Shown: positions 26,931 through 36,940, counted from the first letter of the stretch. The stretch: DNA of 64,000 nt from Flavobacterium tructae (GCF_002217475.1 NZ_MUHH01000022.1:110730-174729); one strand, 5' to 3'. The notes: generated by a model not told the origin, from the sequence alone. Numbers and translations are program-made.

Positions 26931-27908
26931 ATGACAGGAATCGTATATAAATCTACAGGAAGTTGGTACACTGTGAAATCAGAAAAGGGTGATTTTATAG
27001 AATGCCGTATGAAAGGGAAGTTTAGGATGAAGGGTATTAAGAGCACCAATCCAATTGCTGTAGGTGATATTGTTGATTATGAATTGGAGCAAACTTCAGA
27101 TGCGGTAACCGGAACGATTTTTAATATTCACGAAAGAAAAAACTATATCGTTCGTAAATCGGTTAATTTATCCAAACAGATTCATATCATTGCATCCAAT
27201 ATAGATCAGGTTTTTTTGCTGATTACGATTAATAATCCGCCAACAACAACGAGTTTTATAGATCGTTTTTTAGTTACAGCCGAAGCGTATGGAATTGAAG
27301 CTGTTTTGATTTTTAATAAAATCGATACTTTGGATGAAAATACTTTGGACGAACAGCTTTATCTGCAGCACATTTATCAGGAAATAGGATATAAGTGCCT
27401 GCGTATTTCTTCGACAGAGAATAAAGGAGTGGATAAGCTTAAAGAAATGATGGTGGGTAAAGTAAGTATGTTTTCCGGACATTCCGGTGTTGGAAAATCA
27501 ACATTGGTCAATGCGATGGAACCAAGTTTGCATCTTAAAACTACTGTAATTTCAGAACAAAGTAAACAAGGACAGCACACCACCACTTTTGCCGAAATGT
27601 ACGATCTGTCTTTTAATGCGCAGATTATCGATACCCCGGGAATAAAAGGTTTTGGAATTGTTGATATGGAACCTTCAGAAATAAGCGGTTATTTTCCGGA
27701 ATTCTTCCGATTAAAAGATCAGTGCAAGTTTAACAACTGTTTACATAAAGAAGAACCGCATTGTGCGATCAAAGCCGCTTTGGAAAAAGATGAAATCGCC
27801 TGGTCCCGCTATAATAGTTATCTTAAGATTTTGGAAGGAGACGAAGAGCATTACCGCACGGATACTTATGGTGATGATCGTGCAGCGAGTGATGAAACGA
27901 GAAAATAA
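26931..27908 (+). CDS. rsgA: ribosome small-subunit-dependent GTPase A
   Basis: 325 residues. It is a circularly permuted GTPase that assists late 30S subunit maturation. An N-terminal OB-fold (about 1-75) leads into NKID (G4), then SGHSGVGKSTLVNAM (G1) and DTPGIKGFG (G3), the permuted order that marks the family. The C-terminal zinc knuckle is seen as C-x-x-x-x-C-x-H-x-x-x-x-x-C (KFNNCLHKEEPHC). Length fits. A strong promoter lies ahead, and dtd follows after 90 nt. Confidence 0.95.
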   Translation: MTGIVYKSTGSWYTVKSEKGDFIECRMKGKFRMKGIKSTNPIAVGDIVDYELEQTSDAVTGTIFNIHERKNYIVRKSVNLSKQIHIIASNIDQVFLLITINNPPTTTSFIDRFLVTAEAYGIEAVLIFNKIDTLDENTLDEQLYLQHIYQEIGYKCLRISSTENKGVDKLKEMMVGKVSMFSGHSGVGKSTLVNAMEPSLHLKTTVISEQSKQGQHTTTFAEMYDLSFNAQIIDTPGIKGFGIVDMEPSEISGYFPEFFRLKDQCKFNNCLHKEEPHCAIKAALEKDEIAWSRYNSYLKILEGDEEHYRTDTYGDDRAASDETRK

Positions 27909-27998
27909 ATTCAGTTAAAAGGTCGATGTTTAAAAAGTTTCGAAAGGACTTTTTTAAACTTTTTGGCTTTATAACTTTCAACTTTAAGACTTACATAA

Positions 27999-28451
27999 AT
28001 GAGAATAGTACTGCAAAGAGTTTCAGAAGCATCCGTAACAGTCGATCAGAAAAAAGTTGCAGATATTCAGAAAGGTTTATTGGTTTTAGTGGGAATAGAA
28101 GAAGCCGATACGCAGGAAGATATTGATTGGCTGGTGGGTAAAATCATAAAAATGAGAATTTTTGCAGACGAAAACGATGTTATGAATTGTTCAATTCAGG
28201 ATATCGATGGAGATATTATTGTAGTGAGTCAGTTTACACTTCATGCTTCTACTAAAAAGGGGAATCGTCCTTCATATATAAAAGCGGCAAAACCGGACTT
28301 TGCAATACCGATGTATGAGAATTTTTTACAATCCTTAGAAAGGGAATTCAATAAAAAAATACAGGCAGGAATTTTCGGTGCCGATATGAAAGTTGGTCTG
28401 GTTAATGACGGACCTGTGACTATTTTAATAGACAGTAAAAACAGAGATTAA
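27999..28451 (+). CDS. dtd: D-aminoacyl-tRNA deacylase
   Basis: 150 residues, a typical DTD length. It hydrolyses D-aminoacyl-tRNA so that D-residues do not enter proteins. The catalytic SQFTLHA motif is near residue 79 and the GPVTI motif is in the NDGPVTILIDS end. The N-terminal MRIVLQRVSEASVTVD is highly characteristic. It follows rsgA, with a spacer of degenerate AAGT repeats between them. Confidence 0.95.
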   Translation: MRIVLQRVSEASVTVDQKKVADIQKGLLVLVGIEEADTQEDIDWLVGKIIKMRIFADENDVMNCSIQDIDGDIIVVSQFTLHASTKKGNRPSYIKAAKPDFAIPMYENFLQSLEREFNKKIQAGIFGADMKVGLVNDGPVTILIDSKNRD

Positions 28452-28516
28452 AAAAATATTAGACGAGTGTTAAGAATTTCTAAAAAAAAATTATATTTGG
28501 CGAAATTACTTACTAA

Positions 28517-30424
28517 ATGAAAAGCCTAGTTCTTACGTTATTTTTCTTCTTTTTCACCTTTGTTTTAACAGCTCAGAAGAGCGAATATAGTTCAGCTGCA
28601 ATTGCCGACAGTCTTAAAGAAAATGCCAATGCAGTAGTTCGTTTCGATCAGATTGATATAGCGATTTTGTCTCAACGAACTATGAACGCTAGAAATCGTC
28701 GTGTTGTTACGGTTTTAAACGAAAAAGGACTTAGCGCAATACAAGCTCATGAATATTATGATAAATCAACTTCGGTCAGGAGTATCGAAGCGGTAGTTTA
28801 TGATGCTTTTGGTAAGGAAATTAAAAAAGTAAAAAGGAAAGATTTTAAAGATCAGAGCGTTGTTGGAGGTAGTACGCTCTTTTCTGATAGTCGTGTTATA
28901 TATTTAGACTATACTCCAATTTCCTACCCTTTCACAGTTGAGTTTAGCAGTGAGGTCCAAACTTCTTCAACTGCTTTTATTCCAAGTTGGATGCCTTTAA
29001 AAGGGTTTTATACCAGCATTGAAAAAGCAGTTCTAAATGTCGTCTATCCTGCTGATTTGGGATTTAAAAAGAAAGAACTTCAATTTTCAGGGTTCAACGT
29101 AAAGAAAACAATCGATACCAGTACGCAGCTTTCTTATACTGCAAGTACTATTTTAGCCCAAAAACAGGAAGATTATAGTCCGGTATACAGAGATCTTTTT
29201 CCTAAAGTTATGATGGGATTAGAACATTTTCATCTGGAAGGGGTTGACGGTACCGCCACAAATTGGACTGATTTTGGCAAATGGTATTCTGAAAAAATAC
29301 TTTCCGGAACAACCGATTTGCCGGAGGAAACCAAAGTTAAAATAAAAGCGATTGTTGGCAACGAAAAAGACCCGATTAAAAAAGCAAAATTGGTTTACGA
29401 TTTTGTTCAAAAAAAATCCAGATATGTAAGTATTCAGGTTGGAATTGGTGGTTGGAAACCTATGCTGGCGACCGATGTTGACCGCTTGGGTTATGGCGAT
29501 TGTAAAGCTTTAACCAATTATACTAAAGCACTTTTACAAGCTGTAGATGTTCCGTCTTATAATACAATTTTATACGGAGATTCTAATAAAACAAATATCG
29601 AATCTGATTTTGTTTCCATGCAGGGAAATCACATGATTCTATCAATTCCGAATGGCAATCAGTATACCTGGTTAGAATGTACAAGTCAGGACGATCCTTT
29701 TGGATATCAGGGAACTTTTACCGATGATAGAGATGTATTGGTTGTTAAACCTGAGGGAGCAGAAATTGTAAGGACTAATATCTATGAAGATAAGGGGAAT
29801 ACTCAAATCGAAAAAGGAACTTATACAATAGATGAAAGCGGACATTTTTCCGGTTCTATTTTAATAAATTCAGAAGGATCTCAATACGCTTCGAAAACAC
29901 GAATAGAGCATTTACAGCCAACGGAAAAAGAAGCACATTACAAAGAGTATTGGGATAACATCAACAATCTGAAATTGGGTAAAATAACTTTGAACAATAA
30001 CAAAGAGACAATACGTTTTACCGAAGATGTTCAGCTTAGTGCTTTGAATTATGCAACAGTTTCAGGGAATAAACTAATTTTTGCCGTTGATGCATTTAAT
30101 CAAAGCGCCACAAACGTAAAGAGAATCCGAAACAGAAAAAACCCCTTTCAGATTCAGCGTGGATATGCAGATACAGACGAGATTGAGGTCAATTTACCAG
30201 CAGGTTTTGCTATAGAGTTTTTGCCTTCAAACTTTGAGTTAAAAGGAAAGTTCGGCGAATATAAAACTGAAATCATCAAAAAAGAAAATAATAAATTACT
30301 CTACAAACGCTCGCTGTTTTTGAATAAAGGAAAATATTCCAACAAAGAATACGATGACTATCGTCTTTTTATGGAGCAGATAGCAAAAAATGATAATGCC
30401 AAAATTATACTAACCAAGAATTAA
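28517..30424 (+). CDS. DUF3857 / transglutaminase-like protein, catalytically intact
   Basis: 635 residues with a signal peptide (MKSLVLTLFFFFFTFVLTAQ). The first half is DUF3857 (about 40-250). A transglutaminase-like core follows, with Cys329 in GYGDCKALTNY and His372 in GNHMIL, and an acidic residue in LECTSQDDPFG. The catalytic triad thus looks complete. Family knowledge: such proteins are exported and common in Bacteroidota; the substrate is unknown. A TATATTTG element (28492-28499) precedes the ATG by 18 nt. The next gene starts 5 nt after the stop and is a paralogue lacking the catalytic Cys and His. Confidence 0.85.
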   Translation: MKSLVLTLFFFFFTFVLTAQKSEYSSAAIADSLKENANAVVRFDQIDIAILSQRTMNARNRRVVTVLNEKGLSAIQAHEYYDKSTSVRSIEAVVYDAFGKEIKKVKRKDFKDQSVVGGSTLFSDSRVIYLDYTPISYPFTVEFSSEVQTSSTAFIPSWMPLKGFYTSIEKAVLNVVYPADLGFKKKELQFSGFNVKKTIDTSTQLSYTASTILAQKQEDYSPVYRDLFPKVMMGLEHFHLEGVDGTATNWTDFGKWYSEKILSGTTDLPEETKVKIKAIVGNEKDPIKKAKLVYDFVQKKSRYVSIQVGIGGWKPMLATDVDRLGYGDCKALTNYTKALLQAVDVPSYNTILYGDSNKTNIESDFVSMQGNHMILSIPNGNQYTWLECTSQDDPFGYQGTFTDDRDVLVVKPEGAEIVRTNIYEDKGNTQIEKGTYTIDESGHFSGSILINSEGSQYASKTRIEHLQPTEKEAHYKEYWDNINNLKLGKITLNNNKETIRFTEDVQLSALNYATVSGNKLIFAVDAFNQSATNVKRIRNRKNPFQIQRGYADTDEIEVNLPAGFAIEFLPSNFELKGKFGEYKTEIIKKENNKLLYKRSLFLNKGKYSNKEYDDYRLFMEQIAKNDNAKIILTKN

Positions 30425-30429
30425 TCAAA

Positions 30430-32442
30430 ATGAAACCAATCAAATTTTTAAGTTTTTTAATGGTATTGCTCTGTATGTTCAAAGTAACAGCACAAGAGTT
30501 TAAATTAGGAAAAGTGTCTGTTGCTGAATTAGAACAGAAAGTACACCCTAAAGATTCATCAGCGGCGGCTGCTATTTTGTATAAAAAAGGAACGGCCAGA
30601 TTTGAATACGATGAAACGCAAGGCTTTGTTGTGGTAACGGAAGTCGAAACCAGAATTAAAATCTATAAAAAGGAAGGATACGATTGGGCAAATCAAAAAG
30701 TATGGTATTATAACGAGAATGACTTTAAAGAAAAGGTAACATTTAGCGATGCAGTTACCTATAATTTAGTAGGAGGTAAAATCGAAAAAACAAAGCTTAA
30801 GAGTGATGGAGTGTTTGACGAAGTAGTCAATAAATTCAGAGCGCAAAAAAAGATTACCATGCCTAATGTAAAAGAAGGCTCTGTTCTGGAGTTTAGATAT
30901 GTTTTAAGATGTCCAAGCGATCGAATGATCAGAGAATGGGATTTTCAAACGAGTATTCCTGTAGATTATTCAGAATTTACAACTTATATTCCGGAGTATT
31001 ATGTGTTTAATCCAAGACAGAAAGGGTATATTTTTCCAAAAACTACAGTAGAGAAAGCTTTAAAGACGCTTACTTTTACAAGTAAAGAAAGAAATGGTTG
31101 GCTGAACAGCTCGACAACATTTTCTACAGACAAATTAGATTATCAGGAAACCAAAACAACTTATGTGGCCAAAGATTTTCCGGCTATGAAAGAGGAGGCT
31201 TTTGTAAATAATATTGATAATTATACGGCAAGTATTCAGCATGAACTGTCGATGACTAAATTTCCGCGTAAAGAGTTTAAAATGTACTCAGTAGACTGGA
31301 ATTCGGTTGTGAAAACGATTTACGAAAACAAGGATTTTGGCGCGGAGTTAAGCAAGACAGGATATTTTGAAGAAGATTTGAAAAAGAAACTGGAGGGAAA
31401 AAATAGTATCGATGAAAAAATATTGGCTGTTCTGCATCATGTGAAAGAAAATGTGAAATGGAATGATTATTTTGGATATTATACAGATAATGGCGTTAAG
31501 AAAGCGTATAAGGAAAAGACAGGAAATATTGCTGATATTAATTTAATGCTTACCGCGATGTTGCGTTATGCGGGCTTGACAGCAAATCCGGTTTTAGTGA
31601 GTACACGTTCTAACGGGATTTCGCTTTTTCCAAACAGAACCGCTTTTAATTATGTGATTGCGGCAGTTGAAACGCCAGAGGGGAATATACTTTTAGATGC
31701 TTCAGATAAGTATTCAACCCCTAATGTTTTGCCACTTAGAGCCCTAAATTGGTACGGTCGATTGATTAGAAAAGACGGAAGCTCTGAAGAGGTAGATTTG
31801 ATGCCTAAAAAATCGTCGAATGACATTGTATTTATGAATTATAGTGTTGATCCTGATGGTAAAATCACAGGAAAAGCCAGAAGACAATGTACGGATTACA
31901 ATGCTGTGATTACGAGACATAACATTTCCAGTCTCAAAGAAGAGGAATATCTGGAAAAATTGGAAAATCAAAACAATAAAATTGAAATCAGTGAGTACTC
32001 AAAAACCAATGAAAAAGATATTCTATTGCCTATTGTCGAATCGTACTCTTTTACAGGAAGTAATTTATGTGAAGTAATTGGCGGTAAAATATATGTGAGT
32101 CCGATGTTGTTTTTTGCAAATCAGGAAAACCCATTCAAACAGGAAGTGAGAGAATATCCGGTAGATTTTGGTTTCCCGTTTACTGATAAATACAATATTA
32201 CGCTTAAAATTCCTGAAGGATTCGCAGTAGAAACATTGCCTGCGCCAGCAATTTTCAATATGGAAGAGAATTTAGGAACTTTTAAGTTTAACATTGCAGC
32301 AAACGATAATCTTTTACAAATCACAGTGCAGCACCAGATAAATGATGCAATAGTATCTACTGAAAAGTATGAAATGCTAAAAGAATATTACAAAGGGATG
32401 ATCGCTAAAGAAACAGAGAAAATTGTTTTAAAGAGAATCTAG
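30430..32442 (+). CDS. DUF3857-family protein, apparently inactive transglutaminase core
   Basis: 670 residues with a signal peptide (MKPIKFLSFLMVLLCMFKVTAQ). It shares the DUF3857 plus transglutaminase layout of its upstream neighbour. Where the neighbour has GDCKALTNY, this one has GNIADINLML, so the catalytic Cys is replaced, apparently by Ile, and the His position reads FNYVIA. It is therefore probably a non-catalytic partner or binding protein. It is translated from the same transcript (5-nt gap). The C-terminal DUF3858-like region (EYPVDFGFPFTDKYNITLKIPEGF) is present. Function is inferred only. Confidence 0.83.
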   Translation: MKPIKFLSFLMVLLCMFKVTAQEFKLGKVSVAELEQKVHPKDSSAAAAILYKKGTARFEYDETQGFVVVTEVETRIKIYKKEGYDWANQKVWYYNENDFKEKVTFSDAVTYNLVGGKIEKTKLKSDGVFDEVVNKFRAQKKITMPNVKEGSVLEFRYVLRCPSDRMIREWDFQTSIPVDYSEFTTYIPEYYVFNPRQKGYIFPKTTVEKALKTLTFTSKERNGWLNSSTTFSTDKLDYQETKTTYVAKDFPAMKEEAFVNNIDNYTASIQHELSMTKFPRKEFKMYSVDWNSVVKTIYENKDFGAELSKTGYFEEDLKKKLEGKNSIDEKILAVLHHVKENVKWNDYFGYYTDNGVKKAYKEKTGNIADINLMLTAMLRYAGLTANPVLVSTRSNGISLFPNRTAFNYVIAAVETPEGNILLDASDKYSTPNVLPLRALNWYGRLIRKDGSSEEVDLMPKKSSNDIVFMNYSVDPDGKITGKARRQCTDYNAVITRHNISSLKEEEYLEKLENQNNKIEISEYSKTNEKDILLPIVESYSFTGSNLCEVIGGKIYVSPMLFFANQENPFKQEVREYPVDFGFPFTDKYNITLKIPEGFAVETLPAPAIFNMEENLGTFKFNIAANDNLLQITVQHQINDAIVSTEKYEMLKEYYKGMIAKETEKIVLKRI

Positions 32443-32485
32443 CGGTATTAAAAGATTAGAATTATTTTTGTTGAAAAATAGAACT

Positions 32486-32812
32486 ATGGATTTGAAAAAT
32501 GCACAACTAGATGTCGATACCTGGATTAAAGAACACGGCGTTCGTTATTTTAACGAATTAACCAATATGGCACAACTTACAGAAGAAGTAGGTGAAGTCG
32601 CTCGTATTATTGCCCGTAGGTATGGAGAACAGTCAGAGAAAGAAAGCGATAAAAATAAAGATTTAGGAGAAGAACTGGCCGATGTTGTTTTTGTAGTACT
32701 CTGTCTGGCCAATCAAATCGGAATAGATTTACAAGCTGCTTTTGATAAAAAAATGGATTTAAAATCAGTTCGCGATAAAGACCGTCATAAAAACAACGAT
32801 AAATTAAAATAA
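32486..32812 (+). CDS. MazG-like nucleotide pyrophosphohydrolase
   Basis: 108 residues from the ATG at 32486; an in-frame TTG at 32468 is possible but the ATG is better. The all-alpha NTP-pyrophosphatase pattern is seen: LTEEVGEVARIIARRY (E-E-x-x-E), then DLGEELADVVFVVLCLANQ (E-x-x-D metal residues). Family members remove pyrophosphate from aberrant NTPs. A TATTTTTG element at 32463-32470 lies just ahead. It is followed by aroA with its own promoter. Confidence 0.85.
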   Translation: MDLKNAQLDVDTWIKEHGVRYFNELTNMAQLTEEVGEVARIIARRYGEQSEKESDKNKDLGEELADVVFVVLCLANQIGIDLQAAFDKKMDLKSVRDKDRHKNNDKLK

Positions 32813-32834
32813 TGTGATAAGTCCTGGTAAAGTT

Positions 32835-32864
32835 TTGGAGTGTCCTTTATTTAAAATAGATTTG
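32835..32864 (+). promoter_or_regulatory. promoter of aroA
   Basis: TTG at 32835-32837, exactly 19 nt, then TAGATTTG at 32857-32864, both elements at consensus spacing. It lies 30 nt before the aroA ATG. Confidence 0.78.
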
Positions 32865-32893
32865 CAAAAATGCTATAATATAATTACCCTATA

Positions 32894-34120
32894 ATGAATT
32901 TACTACTCCAAACCACTCAACATAATTTACAAGGACAAATTGCAGTAACCGGATCAAAAAGCGAAACCAATCGTTTGTTGTTATTAAAGGCACTGTTCCC
33001 AAATATTACTTTAGCCAATACTTCAAACTCCGATGATAGTGAGGTAATGCAAAAAGCATTAATTGGCCATGACGAAATCATAGACATTCATCATGCAGGA
33101 ACGGCGATGCGTTTTTTAACAGCGTATTTTGCAGTAAATGAAGGCCGCGAAGTAGTCATGACGGGTTCCAGCAGAATGCAGGAGCGCCCAATTAAGATTT
33201 TGGTAGAAGCTTTAGAACAATTGGGAGTTGAGATTTCCTATGAAAAAGAAGAAGGTTATCCGCCAATTCGAATCAAAGGAAAAAAAGTAACCGCTTCAAA
33301 AGTAACTTTGGCAGCCAACGTAAGCAGTCAGTATATTTCGGCACTTTTATTAGTGGCACCAAAACTGGAGAATGGCTTAGAATTGACTTTAGAAGGTGAA
33401 ATCACTTCGATTCCATACATCAAAATGACTTTGGCTTTGCTAAATGATTTAGATATCCAGACCAGTTTTGAAGGAAATGTGATCAAAGTATATCCAAAAA
33501 CAGAAGTAGCTTCTAAAGAAATGGTAGTAGAATCAGATTGGAGTTCGGCTTCGTACTTCTTTAGTTTAGTGGCTTTGGCAGATACTGCTTCTATAACGTT
33601 AAGCAGTTACAAAGAAAACAGCTTACAAGGAGATTCTGAATTGGTATCACTTTATGAAAAATTGGGAGTGAAAACTACTTTTCAGAACAATAAAATGACT
33701 TTGGTCAAACAAGAGGATTTTAAGTTTGAAAATGTAAATTTTGAATTGAACAATACTCCGGATATTGCGCAAACAATAGTAGTAACTTGTTTAGGTTTGG
33801 GAATAGGCTGTCATTTAACAGGTCTTCATACCTTGAAAATTAAAGAAACAGACCGATTGGAAGCGTTGCGAATCGAGCTTACAAAATTAGGAGCTGACAT
33901 TTCAGTAACCAATGACAGTTTGACTTTGGTGGCATCAGAAAATATTAAGCACAATGTGAAGATTGCGACTTACAATGATCACCGCATGGCAATGGCATTT
34001 GCACCCTTGGCTTTAAAAGTGCCTATTGTTATTGAAGATGCCGAAGTAGTTTCAAAATCATACCCTGATTTCTGGAATGATTTGAAAGTATTAAACTTTG
34101 AAATTGTCGAAACACTATAA
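32894..34120 (+). CDS. aroA: 3-phosphoshikimate 1-carboxyvinyltransferase (EPSP synthase)
   Basis: 408 residues. It transfers enolpyruvyl from PEP to shikimate-3-phosphate, the penultimate shikimate-pathway step. The family motifs SKSETNRLLLLKALF, AGTAMRFLTAYFA, RPIKILVEALEQLG, SDWSSASYFFSL, and KETDRLEALRIEL (the R-x-x-E/D signature) with DHRMAMAFA near the end are all visible. It has its own promoter. It is separated from the attenuated aromatic operon by other genes. Confidence 0.95.
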   Translation: MNLLLQTTQHNLQGQIAVTGSKSETNRLLLLKALFPNITLANTSNSDDSEVMQKALIGHDEIIDIHHAGTAMRFLTAYFAVNEGREVVMTGSSRMQERPIKILVEALEQLGVEISYEKEEGYPPIRIKGKKVTASKVTLAANVSSQYISALLLVAPKLENGLELTLEGEITSIPYIKMTLALLNDLDIQTSFEGNVIKVYPKTEVASKEMVVESDWSSASYFFSLVALADTASITLSSYKENSLQGDSELVSLYEKLGVKTTFQNNKMTLVKQEDFKFENVNFELNNTPDIAQTIVVTCLGLGIGCHLTGLHTLKIKETDRLEALRIELTKLGADISVTNDSLTLVASENIKHNVKIATYNDHRMAMAFAPLALKVPIVIEDAEVVSKSYPDFWNDLKVLNFEIVETL

Positions 34121-34160
34121 AAAATAGAAGCTCATTTAAGAGCTGAACATAATTCAATAG

Positions 34161-34187
34161 CCTCCGGTTCCAACCGGAGGTTTTTTT
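34161..34187 (+). terminator. terminator after aroA
   Basis: A perfect 9-bp GC-rich stem (CCTCCGGTT at 34161-34169 with AACCGGAGG at 34172-34180), a 2-nt loop and seven T residues. Confidence 0.85.
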
Positions 34188-34355
34188 GTGGATTTATTTT
34201 TGATTTTGATCGGGAAAAGCAACAGCGATTTTTCAGGAGTTCGGATTAAATGAACTTTGGTTTCTTCTAAAGTTAAAGAAAAGCTAAAACTTTCATTTTT
34301 AAGGAACTCTAAGGGGCAGTAAACCAAAGACTTTTGAAAATAAACAGCAAAACAC

Positions 34356-34387
34356 TTGACAACGCCTATCTCACAATCGTATATTTG
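34356..34387 (+). promoter_or_regulatory. promoter of queA
   Basis: TTG at 34356-34358, 21 nt, then TATATTTG at 34380-34387. It is 64 nt before the queA ATG. Confidence 0.75.
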
Positions 34388-34451
34388 CACACGATTTACA
34401 ATTTTAGATAAAAAAATCTAAAATCTACACTCTAAAATCAGCAATGTCAAT

Positions 34452-35501
34452 ATGAAATTATCACATTTTCAATTCAATTTACCAAAAGAACTTTTAGCAG
34501 AATTTCCAGCAGAAAACAGAGATGAGTCTCGTTTAATGGTAATCGATCGTCAAAAACAAACTATAGAGCACAAAATGTTCAAAGATGTTATCAATTATTT
34601 TGATGACGGAGACGTTTTGATCCTTAACAATACTAAAGTTTTCCCGGCACGTTTGTACGGAAATAAAGAAAAAACAGGAGCAAGAATTGAAGTTTTCTTA
34701 TTAAGAGAATTAAACTCAGAGCAGCGTCTATGGGACGTTTTGGTTGATCCGGCCCGTAAAATCAGAATTGGTAACAAACTTTATTTTGGCGATGACGATT
34801 CGTTAGTGGCTGAGGTAATCGACAACACCACTTCACGTGGTAGAACTTTACGTTTCTTATACGACGGTTCTTACGAAGAATTCAGAAATAAATTGACAGA
34901 ACTTGGAGAAACTCCGATTCCTAAATACATCAACAGAGAAGTAACTGCTGAAGATGCTGAAAGATACCAGACCATTTATGCAAAAGAAGAAGGAGCTGTA
35001 GCAGCACCAACTGCAGGTTTACACTTCTCGAAACACCTTTTGAAAAAATTAGAAATTAAAGGAGTAAATTTTGCAGAAGTAACACTTCACGTAGGTTTAG
35101 GAACTTTTAACCCGGTTGAGGTTGAAGATTTGTCCAAACACAAAATGGATTCTGAAGAATTGATCATCAGACAAGAAGCGTGTGATATCGTAAATGCTGC
35201 AAAAACAGGTAGAAAACGTATCTGTGCTGTTGGAACAACTTCAATGCGTGCCATTGAAAGTTCAGTTTCCTCTCAAAATACTTTAAATCCTTATGAAGGC
35301 TGGACGAATAAATTTATTTTCCCTCCTCACGACTTTAGTATTGCCAACTGTATGATTACAAACTTCCACACACCGAAATCAACATTATTAATGATGATTT
35401 CTGCGTTCTGTGGTCATGATTTAATGAAAAGAGCTTACGAAGAAGCGATCAAAGAAGAATACAAATTCTATTCTTACGGAGATGCAATGTTAATTCTTTA
35501 A
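34452..35501 (+). CDS. queA: tRNA preQ1 ribosyltransferase-isomerase
   Basis: 349 residues. It transfers the ribosyl of S-adenosylmethionine onto 7-aminomethyl-7-deazaguanine in tRNA to make epoxyqueuosine. The characteristic segments [29 protein letters not shown], and [16 protein letters not shown], with HVGLGTF further on, are all present. The Queuosine gene queE occurs at 59.3 kb, so the pathway is represented twice in the window. It carries a strong upstream promoter and ends with a palindromic terminator. Confidence 0.95.
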   Translation: MKLSHFQFNLPKELLAEFPAENRDESRLMVIDRQKQTIEHKMFKDVINYFDDGDVLILNNTKVFPARLYGNKEKTGARIEVFLLRELNSEQRLWDVLVDPARKIRIGNKLYFGDDDSLVAEVIDNTTSRGRTLRFLYDGSYEEFRNKLTELGETPIPKYINREVTAEDAERYQTIYAKEEGAVAAPTAGLHFSKHLLKKLEIKGVNFAEVTLHVGLGTFNPVEVEDLSKHKMDSEELIIRQEACDIVNAAKTGRKRICAVGTTSMRAIESSVSSQNTLNPYEGWTNKFIFPPHDFSIANCMITNFHTPKSTLLMMISAFCGHDLMKRAYEEAIKEEYKFYSYGDAMLIL

Positions 35502-35523
35502 TTAGAATTTATCTTATAGACAG

Positions 35524-35559
35524 ACCCGACAGGTTTTTAAAACTTGTCGGGTTTTCTAT
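35524..35559 (+). terminator. palindromic terminator, CCCGACAGG family (copy 3)
   Basis: A 14-bp stem (35524-35537 with 35539-35552, one G-U pair) followed by TTTCTATTTT, 20 nt after queA. It belongs to the same repeat family as 5463 and 63261. Confidence 0.8.
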
Positions 35560-35568
35560 TTTATAATG

Positions 35569-35610
35569 GTTTCAGGTTTCAGGTTCTGTTGGTAACTTGA
35601 AACCTGAAAC
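35569..35610. repeat. inverted repeat GTTTCAGGTTTCAGGTT
   Basis: 17-nt arms at 35569-35585 and 35594-35610 pair with one mismatch, loop 8 nt. It sits between queA and kynU and is built from tandem GGTTTCA units. Function unknown; no T-run follows. Confidence 0.55.
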
Positions 35611-35662
35611 TTGAAACAAAATAAACAATTTTTGTTATTTTAGCATTCAAAACAAAAACACA

Positions 35663-36940
35663 ATGACTTTTCAAAATACACGCGAATTCGCGAAACAACT
35701 CGATTCAGAGGATATTTTAAATCACTATCAGGACCAATTTATATTTCCAAAAGTTAATGACAAAAGAGTGATTTATTTCACTGGAAACTCTTTAGGATTA
35801 CAGCCAAAACGTACCAAAGCTTACATTGATGAAGTAATGAATGATTGGGCAGATCTTGCTGTAGAAGGTCACTTTTATGCCGAGAAACCATGGTGGGATT
35901 ATCAGGAAAGATTCGCTGGACCCCTGAGTAAAATAGTGGGAGCTTTACCTTCTGAAGTAACGGTAATGAATACTTTGACTGTAAATCTTCATTTGTTAAT
36001 GGTGTCTTTTTATCAACCAACCGCAACTCGTTACAAAATCATCTGTGAGGAAAAAGCATTTCCTTCAGATCAATATATGTTTCAGAGTCAAGTACATTTT
36101 CATGGTTATAAAACAGAAGATGCGATTGTAGAAATCAAACGTCGTGAAGGAGAACATAATATTCGTCTTGAAGATATTCTGGCAAAAATTGAAGAAGTCG
36201 GAGATGAATTGGCTTTAGTGTTAATAGGAGGAGTAAATTATTATACCGGGCAGGTTTTCGATATGAAAACAATTACTGCCGCAGGTCAAAAAGTAGGAGC
36301 AAAAGTGGGTTGGGATCTGGCACATGCAGCCGGAAATATTAAACTACAGCTCCACGATTGGAATATAGATTTTGCTGCCTGGTGCAGTTATAAATATATG
36401 AACTCAGGACCGGGGAATGCTTCAGGTTGTTTTGTACATGAAAAACATCATAACAATCCGGATTTACCAAGATTTGCCGGATGGTGGGGACATAACAAGG
36501 AACGTCGTTTTAAAATGGAGCCTAATTTTGATCCGGTTCATGGAGCAGACGGTTGGCAAATTAGTAATTTACCAATACTTTCTTTAGCGCCTTATTTGGC
36601 TTCCGTTGAAATGTTTGCTGAGGTTGGAATGGATAACCTGATCGCAAAAAGAGATAAAATTACCGCTTATTTAGAGTTTATCCTACACGAAATTGATAAA
36701 GAGGTAAAAGGCAATTTTGAGATTATAACACCTTCAAATCTTAGTGAAAGAGCTTCTCAGCTTTCTGTTTTTCTACATGGAGAAGGAAGAAGCTTATTTG
36801 ATTACCTGATGAAAAATGGCGTGATAACAGATTGGCGTGAACCCAATGTAATCCGTCTGGCACCGGTTCCGTTGTATTGTTCGTATGAAGACATGTATGA
36901 TTTTGGGCAGATTCTTAAAAAAGGAATTTTAGGAGAGTAA
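35663..36940 (+). CDS. kynU: kynureninase
   Basis: 425 residues. It is a PLP enzyme that cleaves (3-hydroxy)kynurenine to (3-hydroxy)anthranilate and alanine. The PLP Lys is K244 in WCSYKYMNSGPG. The GWDLAHAAGN segment carries the conserved Asp and His, and FAGWWGHNKERRFKM is the substrate-loop region. The N-terminal TGNSLGLQPKRTKAYIDEVM is a clear family mark. Kynurenine 3-monooxygenase is encoded at 50.2 kb, so both belong to tryptophan degradation or the route to NAD by way of quinolinate, but they are not adjacent here. Confidence 0.95.
   Translation: MTFQNTREFAKQLDSEDILNHYQDQFIFPKVNDKRVIYFTGNSLGLQPKRTKAYIDEVMNDWADLAVEGHFYAEKPWWDYQERFAGPLSKIVGALPSEVTVMNTLTVNLHLLMVSFYQPTATRYKIICEEKAFPSDQYMFQSQVHFHGYKTEDAIVEIKRREGEHNIRLEDILAKIEEVGDELALVLIGGVNYYTGQVFDMKTITAAGQKVGAKVGWDLAHAAGNIKLQLHDWNIDFAAWCSYKYMNSGPGNASGCFVHEKHHNNPDLPRFAGWWGHNKERRFKMEPNFDPVHGADGWQISNLPILSLAPYLASVEMFAEVGMDNLIAKRDKITAYLEFILHEIDKEVKGNFEIITPSNLSERASQLSVFLHGEGRSLFDYLMKNGVITDWREPNVIRLAPVPLYCSYEDMYDFGQILKKGILGE

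Noticed and set aside
27926..28126. A 66-codon frame spanning the rsgA-dtd spacer and the start of dtd
   Set aside because: It overlaps the well-supported dtd frame and resembles no protein.
34154..34390. A 78-codon minus-strand frame between aroA and queA
   Set aside because: Its start lies in the queA promoter and its end runs through the aroA terminator; the C-terminus is just the hairpin read backwards. It may be a decayed gene remnant, but I cannot support it.
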